From Ruaniaceae bacterium KH17 (GTDB taxonomy: Bacteria > Actinomycetota > Actinomycetes > Actinomycetales > Actinomycetaceae): a DNA stretch of 64,000 nt. The position numbers and the translations under genes were made by a program. The stretch spans positions 79,610 to 143,609 of the forward strand of contig FZQV01000003.1 of assembly GCA_900199505.1 (NCBI GenBank), written 5' to 3'. Shown here one piece after another: positions 1 to 10,755 of this stretch (its first letter is position 1; every line of letters begins with the position of its first letter). Under the pieces are notes generated by a model. The model searched no databases. It saw only the letters and a program-made list of their open reading frames with translations, and had not been told where the DNA came from.

Positions 1-1
1 T

Positions 2-424
2 CACGATCTCGCACGGCAGATCCGCGTGGCCGTGGGCAACCCCACGGACGCCCCGATCCATGTAAATGTCATGTCCTTCGGCTTCAAGTACGGGATCCCA
101 CTGGATGCCGATCATGTGGTGGATGTGCGCTTCCTCGCCAACCCCTACTGGGTGAGCGAGCTCCGGCACCTCACGGGACACGATGAGGAGGTGCGTTCGT
201 ACGTCCTCGCCCAGGAGGGCGCTCGCGAGTTCATCGAACGATACGTGGCGGCGATCAAGCCGATCCTCGGCGGGTATGTCCGGGAACTGAAGCCCTACGT
301 GACGATCGCAGTGGGCTGCACGGGCGGCAAGCACCGTTCGGTCGCCATCGCCGAAGCAATCGCACAAGAGCTGCGAGACGTGGCCCCCGTGCGCACACTG
401 CACCGTGACCTGGGGATGGAATGA
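2..424 (+). CDS. rapZ: RapZ family nucleotide-binding protein, C-terminal part (5' truncated by window edge)
   Basis: The frame is open from the first bases of the window, so only the last 140 residues are present; the family is usually about 290 residues and the N-terminal P-loop domain lies outside. The visible part carries the RapZ/YvcJ C-terminal signatures VMSFGFKYG, DVRFLANPY and, near the end, GCTGGKHRSV. RapZ proteins bind nucleotides, and in enterobacteria the C-terminal domain binds regulatory RNA; in actinobacteria the role is less clear. It overlaps yvcK by 4 bp, the classic rapZ-yvcK-whiA arrangement of Gram-positive bacteria. Confidence 0.95.
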   Translation, partial: HDLARQIRVAVGNPTDAPIHVNVMSFGFKYGIPLDADHVVDVRFLANPYWVSELRHLTGHDEEVRSYVLAQEGAREFIERYVAAIKPILGGYVRELKPYVTIAVGCTGGKHRSVAIAEAIAQELRDVAPVRTLHRDLGME

Positions 425-1386
425 TGGCGGATCTCAAAGTCGTCGCGCTCGGCGGCGGCCATGGACTGTATGCGTCGCTGAGCGCGATGCGCTACGTAAC
501 GCGAAATCTCACTGCGGTCGTGACAGTGGCCGACGACGGCGGCTCCTCCGGCCGGTTGCGGGAGGAACTCGGGTGCCTCCCCCCAGGTGATCTCCGGATG
601 GCTCTCGCTGCACTCTGCGATGACTCGGAGTGGGGTCACACGTGGCGAGACTTGCTCCAGTACCGCTTCGAGACGGATGGCCCACTGGACCACCACGCCG
701 TCGGGAACCTCCTGATCTCGGCATTGTGGGAGCAGCTGGATGATCCCGTTGCCGGGCTCGATCTGGTGGCCCGGCTCCTTCAGGCGCGCGGTCGCGTTCT
801 GCCCATGGCGCTGCAGCCGCTCGAGATCGCGGCGCTGATGGAGCGTGACGGTGTTGTGACCGAGGTTCACGGTCAGGTGAACGTCGCGGTCGCCCCCGGG
901 AACGTGCGGAAGATTTGGCTGACGCCGTCCGATCCGGTCGTCTGTCCGGAAGCCGTGGCGGCGATTGCTGAGGCAGACGCCGTCGTCCTTGGCCCTGGCT
1001 CCTGGTACACCTCGGTGCTGCCGCACCTGATGCTGCCCGAACTGCGCGCCGCGATCGTGAACTCGCCGGCCCAGAAAATCGTGACCATGAACCTCGTGCC
1101 GCAGGCGGCAGAGACCGAGGGAATGACGGCGCTGGATCACTTGGCGGCGCTCTCGGACGTTGCGCCGGAGCTGCGCGTGACAACGGTGATTGGGGACCCG
1201 ATGTCGATCGAGGATCTTGATGAGGTGGAGGCCGCCGTCGCGCGATTGGACGGCAGGTTGCTGCTCCGCCAGGTGCACGGGCATCCCGTGGCCGTGCATG
1301 ACCCGCTACGCTTAGCTGCGGCATATCGGGACGCGCTGGAGGGCAGCTTGGGAGATGTAGGGAGGCGCCATGTCACTCACCCTTGA
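421..1386 (+). CDS. yvcK: Gluconeogenesis factor YvcK/CofD-like protein
   Basis: 321 residues. The N-terminus has the nucleotide-binding motif GGGHGL at residues 11-16 and the VADDGGSSG segment typical of the CofD/YvcK fold, followed by PPGDLR. YvcK binds UDP-sugars in Bacillus and is needed for growth on gluconeogenic carbon sources and for normal cell-wall synthesis; mycobacterial homologues (CuvA) act at the cell pole. The start overlaps the rapZ stop; a second ATG at 424 is an equally possible start. The end overlaps whiA by 17 bp, so the three genes are almost certainly co-transcribed. Confidence 0.93.
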   Translation: MMADLKVVALGGGHGLYASLSAMRYVTRNLTAVVTVADDGGSSGRLREELGCLPPGDLRMALAALCDDSEWGHTWRDLLQYRFETDGPLDHHAVGNLLISALWEQLDDPVAGLDLVARLLQARGRVLPMALQPLEIAALMERDGVVTEVHGQVNVAVAPGNVRKIWLTPSDPVVCPEAVAAIAEADAVVLGPGSWYTSVLPHLMLPELRAAIVNSPAQKIVTMNLVPQAAETEGMTALDHLAALSDVAPELRVTTVIGDPMSIEDLDEVEAAVARLDGRLLLRQVHGHPVAVHDPLRLAAAYRDALEGSLGDVGRRHVTHP

Positions 1387-2353
1387 TGTGAAAGACGAGC
1401 TCGCACGCATACGGGTGGACAAGCCCTCGGTTCGGCGCGCCGAGGCTGCTGCGACCCTGCGCTTCGCCGGAGGGCTGCACATCATCTCCGGCCACGTGGT
1501 GGTCGAGGCCGAACTCGATACGGCGATTGCCGCACGGCGATTGCGGCAGACCATCGCCGAGGTGTTCGGGCACACCAGCGAGCTCATCGTGGTGTCGTCG
1601 GGCGGGATTCGTAAGGGCAATCGCTACGTTGTCCGCGTGATCAAGCAGGGCGATGATCTGGCACGGCAGGTGGGGCTGATCGATCTTCGTGGGCGACCCG
1701 TGCGTGGGCTGCCGACGTTCGTGGTCTCGTCGTCGCTCCTCGAATCCGCCGCTGCCTGGAGAGGCGCGTTTCTTGCGCATGGCTCGCTCACCGAGCCGGG
1801 GCGCTCGGGTTCGCTCGAGGTGACGTGTCCGGGGCCGGAGGCGGCCTTGGCGTTGGCCGGCGCCGCACGGCGGTTGGGAGCGACCGCGAAGGCCCGTGAG
1901 GTGCGTGGAGTCGATCGCGTGGTGGTCCGGGAGAGCGAGTCGATCGGCATCTTGCTCGAGAAGATGGGGGCGGACGAGACGCTCAGTGAGTGGCAGAAGC
2001 GCCGCCTCAAGCGTGAGAACCGCGGCACCGCGAACCGGTTGGCGAACTTCGATGACGCGAATCTGCGCCGCTCGGCGCGAGCCGCCGTCGTGGCGGGTGC
2101 ACGTGTTGAGCGAGCGCTGGAGATCCTCGGTGAGTCCAATGTTCCGGAACACCTGCTCGAGGCCGGGCGGCTTCGCGTGGCGCATAAGGAGTCTTCCCTC
2201 GAGGAACTTGGTGCGCTCTCGGTACCGCCGCTCACGAAGGATGCCGTTGCCGGCCGAATCCGGCGGCTCCTCGCGATGGCGGACAAGGCGGCGAGAGATC
2301 AGGGGATCGATGACACCTCGGCGGTGCTCACCGAAGAAATGCTCGACGACTGA
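1370..2353 (+). CDS. whiA: WhiA-type DNA-binding regulator
   Basis: 327 residues, the normal WhiA length. It combines an N-terminal LAGLIDADG-like domain that has lost nuclease activity in this family with a C-terminal helix-turn-helix around residues 270-320 (segment [14 protein letters not shown]). In Streptomyces WhiA activates sporulation septation genes together with WhiB. In non-sporulating actinobacteria it is retained as a cell-division or growth regulator, which is the likely case here. The ATG lies inside the end of yvcK, which implies translational coupling. No promoter is visible within yvcK. Confidence 0.95.
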   Translation: MSLTLDVKDELARIRVDKPSVRRAEAAATLRFAGGLHIISGHVVVEAELDTAIAARRLRQTIAEVFGHTSELIVVSSGGIRKGNRYVVRVIKQGDDLARQVGLIDLRGRPVRGLPTFVVSSSLLESAAAWRGAFLAHGSLTEPGRSGSLEVTCPGPEAALALAGAARRLGATAKAREVRGVDRVVVRESESIGILLEKMGADETLSEWQKRRLKRENRGTANRLANFDDANLRRSARAAVVAGARVERALEILGESNVPEHLLEAGRLRVAHKESSLEELGALSVPPLTKDAVAGRIRRLLAMADKAARDQGIDDTSAVLTEEMLDD

Positions 2354-3496
<1,143 letters not shown>

Positions 3497-3509
3497 GTCA
3501 GTGACTGAG

Positions 3510-3536
3510 AAGGGGCGTCCCTATGGGGCGCCCCTT
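3510..3536 (+). terminator. Hairpin between gap and pgk, likely terminator or attenuator
   Basis: Arms at 3510-3521 and 3525-3536 can form a 12-bp stem (AAGGGGCGTCCC with GGGGCGCCCCTT, one G-U pair) around a TAT loop. The T-run that follows is weak (ACTCTTCG), so termination may be partial. Such an element would let gap be expressed above pgk and tpiA, as is usual in bacteria. The AGGAG site of pgk begins only 11 nt after the hairpin. Confidence 0.65.
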
Positions 3537-3555
3537 ACTCTTCGTTAGGAGAATC

Positions 3556-4746
3556 ATGCGCACAATCGAAACCCTCGGCGACCTGCGCGGCAAGCGCGTC
3601 CTCGTCCGCTCCGACTTCAACGTTCCTCTTGATGGCCAGACCATCACCGATGACGGCCGTATCCGCGCGGCGCTTCCGACTCTCTCCACGCTGGTAAACG
3701 CCGGTGCGAAGGTGATCGTGATGGCGCACCTTGGCCGGCCTAAGGGCGAAGTTGACCCCAGGTACTCTCTCGCACCCGTAGCCGTTCGCCTCGGCGAGCT
3801 ACTCGGTGCCCCGGTGACCCTCGCGGCCGACGTCGTCGGCCCGAGTGCACACGAGGCCGTCGCGGCGCTCGGTGAGGGCGAAGTCGTTCTCCTCGAGAAT
3901 GTTCGCTTCGACCCCCGTGAGACCTCGAAGGATGACGCCGAGCGCCAGTCGCTGGCGAATGAGCTCGCCGATCTCGCCGACGCCTACGTCTCCGATGGTT
4001 TCGGAGTTGTGCACCGCAAGCAAGCCTCGGTCTACGACATCGCCCAGATTCTCCCCAGCGCCGCCGGTTCGCTCGTGTTCAAGGAGATCGACTCGCTCCG
4101 GAAGGCGACCGACAACCCGGAGCGCCCGTATACGGTGATCTTGGGTGGCGCGAAGGTGGCCGACAAGCTCGGCGTCATCGCGAACCTGCTCAATAAGGCG
4201 GACATCCTGCTGATCGGTGGCGGCATGGGCTTCACGTTCCTGAAGGCCCAGGGCAAGGAGATCGGCAACTCACTCCTCGACGCGGACCAGCTCGAGACAG
4301 TGAAGGGCTTCCTGGCGACCGCCGCGGAGAAGGGCGTCGAGCTCGTTCTGCCCGTGGACGTCATCGTCGCCCCCGAGTTCGACAAGGACGCCACCCCGAC
4401 GGTTGTGAGCGTGGATGAGATCCCCGCCGACCAGATGGGCATGGACCTTGGCCCGGAGAGCCGCGCGCTCTTCGCCGAGAAGATCGCCGCATCGAAGACG
4501 GTTGTCTGGAACGGCCCGATGGGCGTGTTCGAGTTCCCGGCGTTCGCAGAGGGCACCAAGGTCGTGGCCAGGGCGCTTTCGGAGGCGGATGCCTTCACGA
4601 TCGTCGGTGGTGGCGACTCCGCCGCTGCCGTCCGGATCCTCGGCTTTGACGAGGACACCTTCTCTCACATTTCCACCGGTGGCGGCGCCTCCCTCGAGTT
4701 CCTCGAGGGTAAGGAGCTGCCCGGTATCGCAGTTTTGGAGGACTGA
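3556..4746 (+). CDS. pgk: Phosphoglycerate kinase
   Basis: 396 residues, normal length. Transfers phosphate from 1,3-bisphosphoglycerate to ADP in glycolysis. Visible signatures include RSDFNVPL near the N-terminus, GRPKG, the nucleotide-binding segment [19 protein letters not shown] WNGPMGVFE and the C-terminal GGGDSAAAV. The ATG at 3556 is preceded by AGGAG at 3547-3551; an in-frame ATG at 3523 falls inside the preceding hairpin and is unlikely. The stop codon overlaps the tpiA start by one base. Confidence 0.97.
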   Translation: MRTIETLGDLRGKRVLVRSDFNVPLDGQTITDDGRIRAALPTLSTLVNAGAKVIVMAHLGRPKGEVDPRYSLAPVAVRLGELLGAPVTLAADVVGPSAHEAVAALGEGEVVLLENVRFDPRETSKDDAERQSLANELADLADAYVSDGFGVVHRKQASVYDIAQILPSAAGSLVFKEIDSLRKATDNPERPYTVILGGAKVADKLGVIANLLNKADILLIGGGMGFTFLKAQGKEIGNSLLDADQLETVKGFLATAAEKGVELVLPVDVIVAPEFDKDATPTVVSVDEIPADQMGMDLGPESRALFAEKIAASKTVVWNGPMGVFEFPAFAEGTKVVARALSEADAFTIVGGGDSAAAVRILGFDEDTFSHISTGGGASLEFLEGKELPGIAVLED

Positions 4747-5531
4747 TGAACGCACGCACCCCGCTGATGGCGGGTAACTGGAAGATGAACCTCGATCACC
4801 ACGAGGCGATCGCGCTTGTGCAGAAGCTTGCCTGGGTCCTCAAGGACGCCAAGCACGACTATGACGATGTCGCGGTGGCGGTGATCCCGCCGTACACCAA
4901 TCTGCGTTCCGTGCAGACTCTGGTGGATGGCGACAAGCTCGAGATCGCATACGGCGCGCAGGACGTCTCCGTACACGAATCGGGCGCCTACACCGGTGAG
5001 ATCTCCGGTGCCATGCTCAAGAAGCTCGGTTGCAGCTACGTGGTCGTGGGGCACTCGGAGCGCCGGGAGTACCACGGCGAGTCGGACGAACTGATTGGCC
5101 AGAAAGCCGCTGTTGCGCTTGCCAAGGAGATGACTCCGATCATCTGCGTGGGCGAGGGCCTGGACATCCGCAAGGCGGGGGAGCACGTGGCATACACCCT
5201 CGCGCAGGTGGAGGGTTGCTATGCCGGCCTTTCGGCTGAGGATGCCGTCAAGACCGTCATCGCCTACGAGCCCGTCTGGGCGATCGGCACCGGCGAGGTG
5301 GCGACCCCAGAGGACGCGCAGGAGGTCTGTGGTGCGATCCGTGGCAAGCTGAATGAGCTGTATGGCGCGGAGGTTGCCGACGCCGTGCGCGTGCTCTACG
5401 GTGGTTCGGTCAAGTCCTCGAACGTGGCCGCCATCATGGCGAAAGATGACATCGACGGCGCGCTCGTGGGCGGTGCCTCGCTCCAGGCCGAAGAGTTCGC
5501 GGCGATCGCGCGTTACAAGGTCGTCTCGTAA
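4746..5531 (+). CDS. tpiA: Triose-phosphate isomerase
   Basis: 261 residues. Interconverts glyceraldehyde-3-phosphate and dihydroxyacetone phosphate. The active-site elements are all visible: NWKMN with the catalytic lysine at residue 13, VGHSERR with the catalytic histidine, and [11 protein letters not shown] with the catalytic glutamate and the start of loop 6. It is coupled to pgk through a TGATG overlap. DHAP from this enzyme is also the precursor for the ether-lipid locus proposed near 50818-57908. Confidence 0.97.
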   Translation: MNARTPLMAGNWKMNLDHHEAIALVQKLAWVLKDAKHDYDDVAVAVIPPYTNLRSVQTLVDGDKLEIAYGAQDVSVHESGAYTGEISGAMLKKLGCSYVVVGHSERREYHGESDELIGQKAAVALAKEMTPIICVGEGLDIRKAGEHVAYTLAQVEGCYAGLSAEDAVKTVIAYEPVWAIGTGEVATPEDAQEVCGAIRGKLNELYGAEVADAVRVLYGGSVKSSNVAAIMAKDDIDGALVGGASLQAEEFAAIARYKVVS

Positions 5532-5542
5532 GACACGCACGA

Positions 5543-5578
5543 ATGGCCGATGGTGAGGCTTTGCCCGCCATCGGCTAT
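5543..5578 (+). terminator. Intrinsic terminator after tpiA
   Basis: Arms at 5543-5553 (ATGGCCGATGG) and 5568-5578 (CCATCGGCTAT) pair over 11 bp with one G-T pair, and a smaller GGC/GCC pairing is possible inside the loop. The sequence TTCTGTGTG follows. It lies 12 nt after the tpiA stop and before secG, so it most likely ends the glycolytic transcript. Confidence 0.7.
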
Positions 5579-5615
5579 TCTGTGTGAGGACATTCCACCA
5601 GTTAAGGAAACTCTC

Positions 5616-5861
5616 GTGCTAGTTCTGAAGATCATCCTCGAGGTGCTCCTCGTGCTCACTTCGTTCTTCCTTGTGATGACAATTCTCATGCACAAGGGCA
5701 AGGGCGGTGGTCTCTCTGACATGTTCGGCGGCGGTCTCTCCTCCGCCGTTGGCTCATCCGGTGTTGCCGAGCGGAACCTGAACCGCATCACGGTTGGCGT
5801 GGCCCTTCTGTGGACCGCATCGATCGTGTTGCTCGGTCTGCTCGCCCGCTTCGGCTTCTAG
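5616..5861 (+). CDS. secG: Preprotein translocase subunit SecG
   Basis: 81 residues with two hydrophobic helices (about residues 3-24 and 56-77) separated by a glycine-rich cytosolic loop with LSDMFGGG, the pattern of SecG. It is the small non-essential partner of SecYE in the plasma-membrane translocase. The GTG at 5616 was chosen because AAGGAAA lies 6-12 nt upstream and the first helix then starts at once; upstream in-frame codons run back into the tpiA terminator. The position after tpiA is the standard one in actinobacteria. Confidence 0.9.
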   Translation: MLVLKIILEVLLVLTSFFLVMTILMHKGKGGGLSDMFGGGLSSAVGSSGVAERNLNRITVGVALLWTASIVLLGLLARFGF

Positions 5862-5872
5862 CGAGTCCCGCG

Positions 5873-6220
5873 ATGGCGTCTGGAAATGCGATTCGCGGTA
5901 CCCGAGTGGGTTCCGGCCCCATGGGCGAGTCCGTGCGCGGTGAACTTGCCCCGCGTGTCCGCGTCTCCTACTGGTGCGCCGCGGGCCACGAGACTGAGGC
6001 GCTCTTTGCCACCGATCCGGACACCGAAGTCCCGCTGGAGTGGGAGTGCCACGACTGCGGTCTACCCGTCGGCCTCGACAAGGACGATCCGCCGGAGGCG
6101 GCGAAGACCGCTCCGTACAAGACACATCTCGCCTACGTGAAAGAGCGCCGCACGGACGAGGACGGTCAGGCCCTCCTCGACGAAGCGCTGTCACACCTCC
6201 GCGAGCGCCGCGGCGGCTAG
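5873..6220 (+). CDS. RbpA-like RNA polymerase-binding protein, divergent paralogue
   Basis: 115 residues. The core resembles the RbpA zinc-ribbon region: YWCAAGH and WECHDCG supply three cysteines and a histidine, after a basic N-terminal tail starting MASGNAIRGTR. The C-terminal helix that in RbpA binds the housekeeping sigma factor is altered: the canonical THWDMLLERR is THLAYVKERR here. A second, more typical RbpA is encoded at 50186-50539. RbpA stabilises the RNA polymerase holoenzyme and open complex. The start at ATG 5873 follows secG by 11 nt; the last 30 bp overlap opcA on the other strand. Confidence 0.8.
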   Translation: MASGNAIRGTRVGSGPMGESVRGELAPRVRVSYWCAAGHETEALFATDPDTEVPLEWECHDCGLPVGLDKDDPPEAAKTAPYKTHLAYVKERRTDEDGQALLDEALSHLRERRGG

Positions 6221-7096
6221 GGCGGCGGCGTAGGTCACGTCGGCGTCGAGCCGGCGCAGGTCCTCCATCAGGCAGTCGCCCAGCGTGCGCACTGCGAGAG
6301 ACGTGCTCTGCGCGATGCCGCCGGGCCGCGAGATCGTCGCCGTGGCCGAGCCCGGTTCACGATCGATCACGAGATGATCGTTCTCGAAGTCAACTCGGAC
6401 GGTGCGCAACTCCACCGCCTCGATCGGGGCAATCTCCACAGGAACGTTCAGCCGGTCCCGCAGCCACCCGGCCAACAAATGGGTAGCCGGGCGTTCGGAG
6501 TTACCGGTGATTGTGACGCTCACCGGTGTGGGAAGCGGCTGATCGAACTGTGCGGCAAGGAGCGCGCGCCACAGCGTGATTCGCGCCCACGAGAGATCGG
6601 TATCGCCGGGCTGATAGTGCGTGGCGAGCTCGCGTAGCGCGGGAAGCCCATTGTTCACAGCCTCGGTGATTCGCCGTGTCGCCATCTGGCCGATCAGGCT
6701 TGCTGCTGGGTTCGCCGGGGTGTCACCCAACCACAATGCGACGATCGGCGTGTCAGGCAGCAGCAGGGGAGTGATCAACGTATCGAGCTCGCGGCCGGCG
6801 TCTCCGCGCGGCTTGAGGACAACCACCTCGGACGCGCCGGCGTCCGCTCCCACGCGAATCTCGGCGTCGAGCCCGTCATCCGCGCTGTTTCGACAGTCCT
6901 CGATCACGATGACACGTGCGGGATGCTCACGCGAGGCATTATTGGCGAGCTCAATCGCGTCTTCGACCCCACCATGATCGGTCATCACGATGAGAGTGAG
7001 GACGCGCCCGAGCGCAACGACGCCGCCTTCCTCACGGACCTCGTTCAAGCGGTTCGCCACCTGTGCTGCGGTACAGGATTCAAGTGGAATGATCAT
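6191..7096 (-). CDS. opcA: Glucose-6-phosphate dehydrogenase assembly protein OpcA
   Basis: 301 residues. OpcA is an actinobacterial and cyanobacterial partner that assembles and activates G6P dehydrogenase; it always sits next to zwf, as here. The N-terminal segment AQVANRLNEVREEGGVVALGRVLTLIV and the LWLGDTPA region are characteristic. The ATG at 7096 overlaps the zwf stop as ATGA and gives the usual MIIPL beginning; a GTG at 7108 is an alternative. Its 3' end overlaps the convergent RbpA-like gene by 30 bp, and no terminator is visible there. Confidence 0.92.
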   Translation of the reverse strand: MIIPLESCTAAQVANRLNEVREEGGVVALGRVLTLIVMTDHGGVEDAIELANNASREHPARVIVIEDCRNSADDGLDAEIRVGADAGASEVVVLKPRGDAGRELDTLITPLLLPDTPIVALWLGDTPANPAASLIGQMATRRITEAVNNGLPALRELATHYQPGDTDLSWARITLWRALLAAQFDQPLPTPVSVTITGNSERPATHLLAGWLRDRLNVPVEIAPIEAVELRTVRVDFENDHLVIDREPGSATATISRPGGIAQSTSLAVRTLGDCLMEDLRRLDADVTYAAALAAAALAEV

Positions 7097-8604
7097 GGTC
7101 TCCGCCACTCCCTGCCGTCCACGGCCATCATTCGCTCGGCACTATCGGGGCCCCAGGAACCTGGGCGGTACTGCTCGATGGGTTGTCCGTCCCAGTGTTC
7201 AAGGATCGGATCGAGGATCTGCCACGACAGCTCCACTTCACGCTGCAGGGGGAAGAGCGGGGGATCCCCGATTAGCACGTCCAGCAGGAGGCGTTCATAG
7301 GCTTCAGGCGAGTTCTCGGTGAAGGCGTGGCCGTAGCCGAAGTCCATCGTCACGTCGCGCACCTCCATCTTGGTGCCGGGCGTCTTCGCGCCAAACCGAA
7401 TCGTGACCCCTTCATCCGGCTGGACCCGGATCACGAGAGCGTTGAGGCCCAGCTGCGATGTGGAGACCGGATCGAACGGAAGGTGCGGTGCTCTCTTGAA
7501 GACGACCGCAATCTCGGTGACGCGGCGGCCCAGCCGCTTGCCTGCGCGTAGGTAGAACGGCACGCCCGCCCACCGTCGGTTCTCGATATCGAGCCGGATG
7601 GCGGCAAACGTCTCGGTCGTCGAGTTCGGATTCATTCCGTCCTCGTCCAGGAAGCCATTGACGGGTGCGCCACCCTGCCATCCGGCGCCGTATTGACCTC
7701 GCGCGGTGTGCAGATCGATGTCCCTCGGGCCACGGACTGCCGAGAGCACCTTGATCTTCTCGGCGCGCAGGGCAGCGGCCTCGAACGATGCGGGCTCTTC
7801 CATTGCCGTCAGGGCGAGAAGCTGCAGGAGGTGGTTCTGGATGACGTCTCGGGCGGCGCCGATTCCGTCGTAGTAGCCGGCGCGCGTCCCGATTCCGATG
7901 TCCTCGGCCATCGTGATCTGTACGTGGTCCACCCAGTGCGAGTTCCAGAGCGGCTCGAAAAGCTGGTTCGCAAACCGCAACGCCATGAGGTTCTGAACGG
8001 TCTCCTTGCCGAGGTAGTGATCGATCCGGAACACGTCCTCGGGGGCGAAGACGGCCGAGAGGACTTCGTCGAGCTCCTTGGCGGTCTGAAGATCCGAGCC
8101 GAAAGGCTTCTCGATCACCACTCGCCGCCAGCTGCCATTGGCGGACTTTGAGAGCCCCGATTGCGAGAGCCGCGAGAGCACCACGGGGAACGAGCTGGGT
8201 GGCACGGAGAGGTAGAAGGCGTGATTCCCTTCCGTGCCGATCTCTTCGTCGAGTTCGCGGACGGTGTCCGCGAGCCGATCGAAAGCGTCCTGATCGTCAA
8301 AGGAACCCGAGACGAAGCGGATCCGCCGTGCGAGCTCCTGCCAGGTGCTCTCTACGTAGGGTGTACGCGCCCCTTTCACGACGGACTCGTGGACCACGTC
8401 GACAAAGTGCTCCAACGTCCAATCGCGCCGAGCAAAGCCGGTCAGGGCGAACGAGGGCGGTAACAAGCCGCGGTTGGCGAGGTCATAGATCGCAGGCAAC
8501 AACTTGTTGCGGGCGAGATCGCCCGTCACTCCGAAGAGGACGAGTCCTGCCGGTCCTGCGATGCGTGGAAGGCGCCGATCGTGTGGGTCGCGAAGTGGAT
8601 TCAC
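7093..8604 (-). CDS. zwf: Glucose-6-phosphate 1-dehydrogenase
   Basis: 503 residues. Oxidises glucose-6-phosphate to 6-phosphogluconolactone, the entry step of the oxidative pentose phosphate pathway and a main NADPH source. The coenzyme site GVTGDLARNKL is near residues 25-35 and the substrate-binding RIDHYLGKETVQN is intact. The GTG at 8604 gives the normal NPLRDP start 11 nt after tkt; a TTG at 8625 inside tkt would add seven residues. It is coupled to opcA by a 4-bp overlap. Confidence 0.95.
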   Translation of the reverse strand: MNPLRDPHDRRLPRIAGPAGLVLFGVTGDLARNKLLPAIYDLANRGLLPPSFALTGFARRDWTLEHFVDVVHESVVKGARTPYVESTWQELARRIRFVSGSFDDQDAFDRLADTVRELDEEIGTEGNHAFYLSVPPSSFPVVLSRLSQSGLSKSANGSWRRVVIEKPFGSDLQTAKELDEVLSAVFAPEDVFRIDHYLGKETVQNLMALRFANQLFEPLWNSHWVDHVQITMAEDIGIGTRAGYYDGIGAARDVIQNHLLQLLALTAMEEPASFEAAALRAEKIKVLSAVRGPRDIDLHTARGQYGAGWQGGAPVNGFLDEDGMNPNSTTETFAAIRLDIENRRWAGVPFYLRAGKRLGRRVTEIAVVFKRAPHLPFDPVSTSQLGLNALVIRVQPDEGVTIRFGAKTPGTKMEVRDVTMDFGYGHAFTENSPEAYERLLLDVLIGDPPLFPLQREVELSWQILDPILEHWDGQPIEQYRPGSWGPDSAERMMAVDGREWRRP

Positions 8605-8614
8605 CTGGCGATTA

Positions 8615-10669
8615 TCACCCAGCAAGGACGGTGCGCGCGGCAGCGGCCACGTTTTCGGGATTCATGCCGTACTCCTTGAGGAGGAGCACGCCGTCGGCCG
8701 ACTCGCCGAAGTGGTCGATTCCGACGCGCCCCTTCGGGTCGTTGACGTACTTCGCCCAGTAGTCCGGGATGCCCGCCTCGACGGAGACGCGCGTCTGCAC
8801 GGCTTCCGGCAGGACCGACTCCTTGTACTCGTCCGACTGCTGCTCGAACCACTCCACACACGGCATGGAGACGACTCGCACGCCGACACCCTCGGCCGCG
8901 AGGAGCTCACGTGCTTCGAGTGCGACGGAGACCTCGGATCCCGTTGCAATGATGATCAGATCGAGCGTCTCGGAATCGGCGAGGACGTATCCGCCCTTCG
9001 TCACGTTCTCGGCGCCGGCAAGGCCGGTGCGATCGATCACGGGGACGTTCTGGCGGGTCAGAATGAGTCCGGCCGGACCATCGGTGCGTTCGAGTATGCC
9101 GCGCCACGCGTGAGCCGTCTCATTCGCGTCCGCCGGGCGCACGATCGAGAGCCCGGGAATCGCGCGGTAAGCGGCGAGATGCTCGATCGGCTGGTGCGTG
9201 GGGCCGTCTTCGCCCACACCCACGGAATCGTGCGTCCAGACGAAAATCGAGGGCACACCCATCACCGCCGCGAGGCGCACCGCGCCACGCATGTAATCGG
9301 CAAACACGAAGAAGGTGCCGCCGTACGGGCGGGTAAGGCCGAGAGCCATGCCGTTGACGATCGCGCCCATGCCGTGTTCGCGTACACCGAAGTGCAAGGT
9401 GCGGCCGTAGAGGTTGCCCTGGAACATGTCCGACTGGCGGTCCTCGGGAAGGAAGGACGGCTCACCCTTCATGGTCGTGTTGTTCGAACCGGCGAGGTCC
9501 GCGGAACCACCCCAGAGCTCGGGGAGGACCGGGGCGAGCGCGCCCAGCACCTGGCCGGAGGCGGCGCGAGTGGCAACGGCCTTGCCCGGCTCAAACTCGG
9601 GGAGTGCCGCCTCCCATCCCTCCGGCAGTTCACCCGCCACGAGGCGGTCGAGCAGGGCGGCGCCGTCAGCGTTGGCGGCGCGCCAGGCCTCGTAGCCGGT
9701 CGTCCACTCGGCCCGATCGGCGGCTGTACGCTCGATGACCTGTGCGCGGCTCTCCTCCGCGATCGGTGCCGCATAGTCGAAGTCCACGTCCGGATCGATC
9801 CCGATCCGTTCCTTCAGCCCGCGAATCTCCTCCGCGCCGAGGGCCGAACCGTGTGCGGCACCGGTGTTCTGCTTCGTGGGGGAGGGCCAGGCCATGATCG
9901 TGGTGAGGCGGATGAACGACGGCCTGTCCGTGACCGCCTTCGCCGCTTCGATCGCGGCCTCGAGCGCGTCCACGTCCTCGACGTACTCGCTCCCGCCGTT
10001 CGTCCAGTCCACGTGCTGGGTGTGCCATCCGTACGCCTCGTATCGCGCGAGTACGTCTTCGGTGAACGCGATGTTGGTGTCATCCTCGATCGAGATCCGG
10101 TTGTCGTCATAGATCACCACGAGGCGGCCGAGGTGCTGCGTGCCCGCGAGTGAGGAGGCCTCACTGGTGACGCCTTCCTGCAAGCAACCATCGCCCACCA
10201 GCGCGAACACGTAGTGATCGAACGGCGACTCTCCCTCGGGCGTGTGCGGGTCGAAGAGCCCACGCTCACGGCGCGCGGCCATGGCCATCCCGACGGCGGA
10301 GGCGAGGCCCTGGCCGAGCGGCCCGGTGGTCATCTCCACGCCAGCGGTATGGCGGTACTCCGGGTGGCCTGGGGTGAGCGAGCCGCGGGTCCGCAGCGCC
10401 TTGAGGTCATCGAGCGCGAGGTCGTAGCCCGAGAGGTAGAGCTGGTTGTACAGCGTCAGCGATGAGTGCCCGATCGAGAGAATGAAACGGTCGCGGCCGA
10501 GCCAGTGCGGATCCGTCGGATCGTGGCGAAGCACCTTGTGGAACAGCAGGTGCGCGGCGGGCGCAAGCGAGATGGCCGTGCCGGGGTGGCCGTTACCCAC
10601 CTTCTGGACGGCGTCCGCGGCGAGCGCGCGGGCGGCATTGATGGCGCGGGTATCGAGGTCATTCAGCAC
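8615..10669 (-). CDS. tkt: Transketolase
   Basis: 684 residues, full length. Thiamine-diphosphate enzyme of the non-oxidative pentose phosphate pathway. Visible landmarks are GNGHPG near the N-terminus, SIGHSSL, the ThDP-binding GDGCLQEG, and the pyrimidine-domain THDSVGVGEDGPTHQP. The GTG start at 10669 is preceded on this strand by AAGGAA 8 nt upstream. It is the first gene of tkt-zwf-opcA and is divergent from ctaB. No transaldolase or 6-phosphogluconolactonase gene is present in this copy of the operon, although tal and pgl often accompany these genes in actinobacteria. Confidence 0.96.
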   Translation of the reverse strand: MLNDLDTRAINAARALAADAVQKVGNGHPGTAISLAPAAHLLFHKVLRHDPTDPHWLGRDRFILSIGHSSLTLYNQLYLSGYDLALDDLKALRTRGSLTPGHPEYRHTAGVEMTTGPLGQGLASAVGMAMAARRERGLFDPHTPEGESPFDHYVFALVGDGCLQEGVTSEASSLAGTQHLGRLVVIYDDNRISIEDDTNIAFTEDVLARYEAYGWHTQHVDWTNGGSEYVEDVDALEAAIEAAKAVTDRPSFIRLTTIMAWPSPTKQNTGAAHGSALGAEEIRGLKERIGIDPDVDFDYAAPIAEESRAQVIERTAADRAEWTTGYEAWRAANADGAALLDRLVAGELPEGWEAALPEFEPGKAVATRAASGQVLGALAPVLPELWGGSADLAGSNNTTMKGEPSFLPEDRQSDMFQGNLYGRTLHFGVREHGMGAIVNGMALGLTRPYGGTFFVFADYMRGAVRLAAVMGVPSIFVWTHDSVGVGEDGPTHQPIEHLAAYRAIPGLSIVRPADANETAHAWRGILERTDGPAGLILTRQNVPVIDRTGLAGAENVTKGGYVLADSETLDLIIIATGSEVSVALEARELLAAEGVGVRVVSMPCVEWFEQQSDEYKESVLPEAVQTRVSVEAGIPDYWAKYVNDPKGRVGIDHFGESADGVLLLKEYGMNPENVAAAARTVLAG

Positions 10670-10724
10670 TGATGTGTTCCTTCCGGGGCGGTTACCTAGG
10701 CCAACCCTATCGCTGGGAGCGGGG

Positions 10725-10749
10725 TATTCTGGAGCGGAAAGCTGAGGAG
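10725..10749 (+). promoter_or_regulatory. Probable ctaB promoter -10 and ribosome-binding site
   Basis: TATTCT at 10725-10730 fits a -10 element, which would place the transcript start near 10737. GAGGAG at 10744-10749 is a strong ribosome-binding site just behind it. These positions lie downstream of the only in-frame ATG (10672), so that ATG would not be on the mRNA. Confidence 0.45.
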
Positions 10750-10755
10750 TTCATC

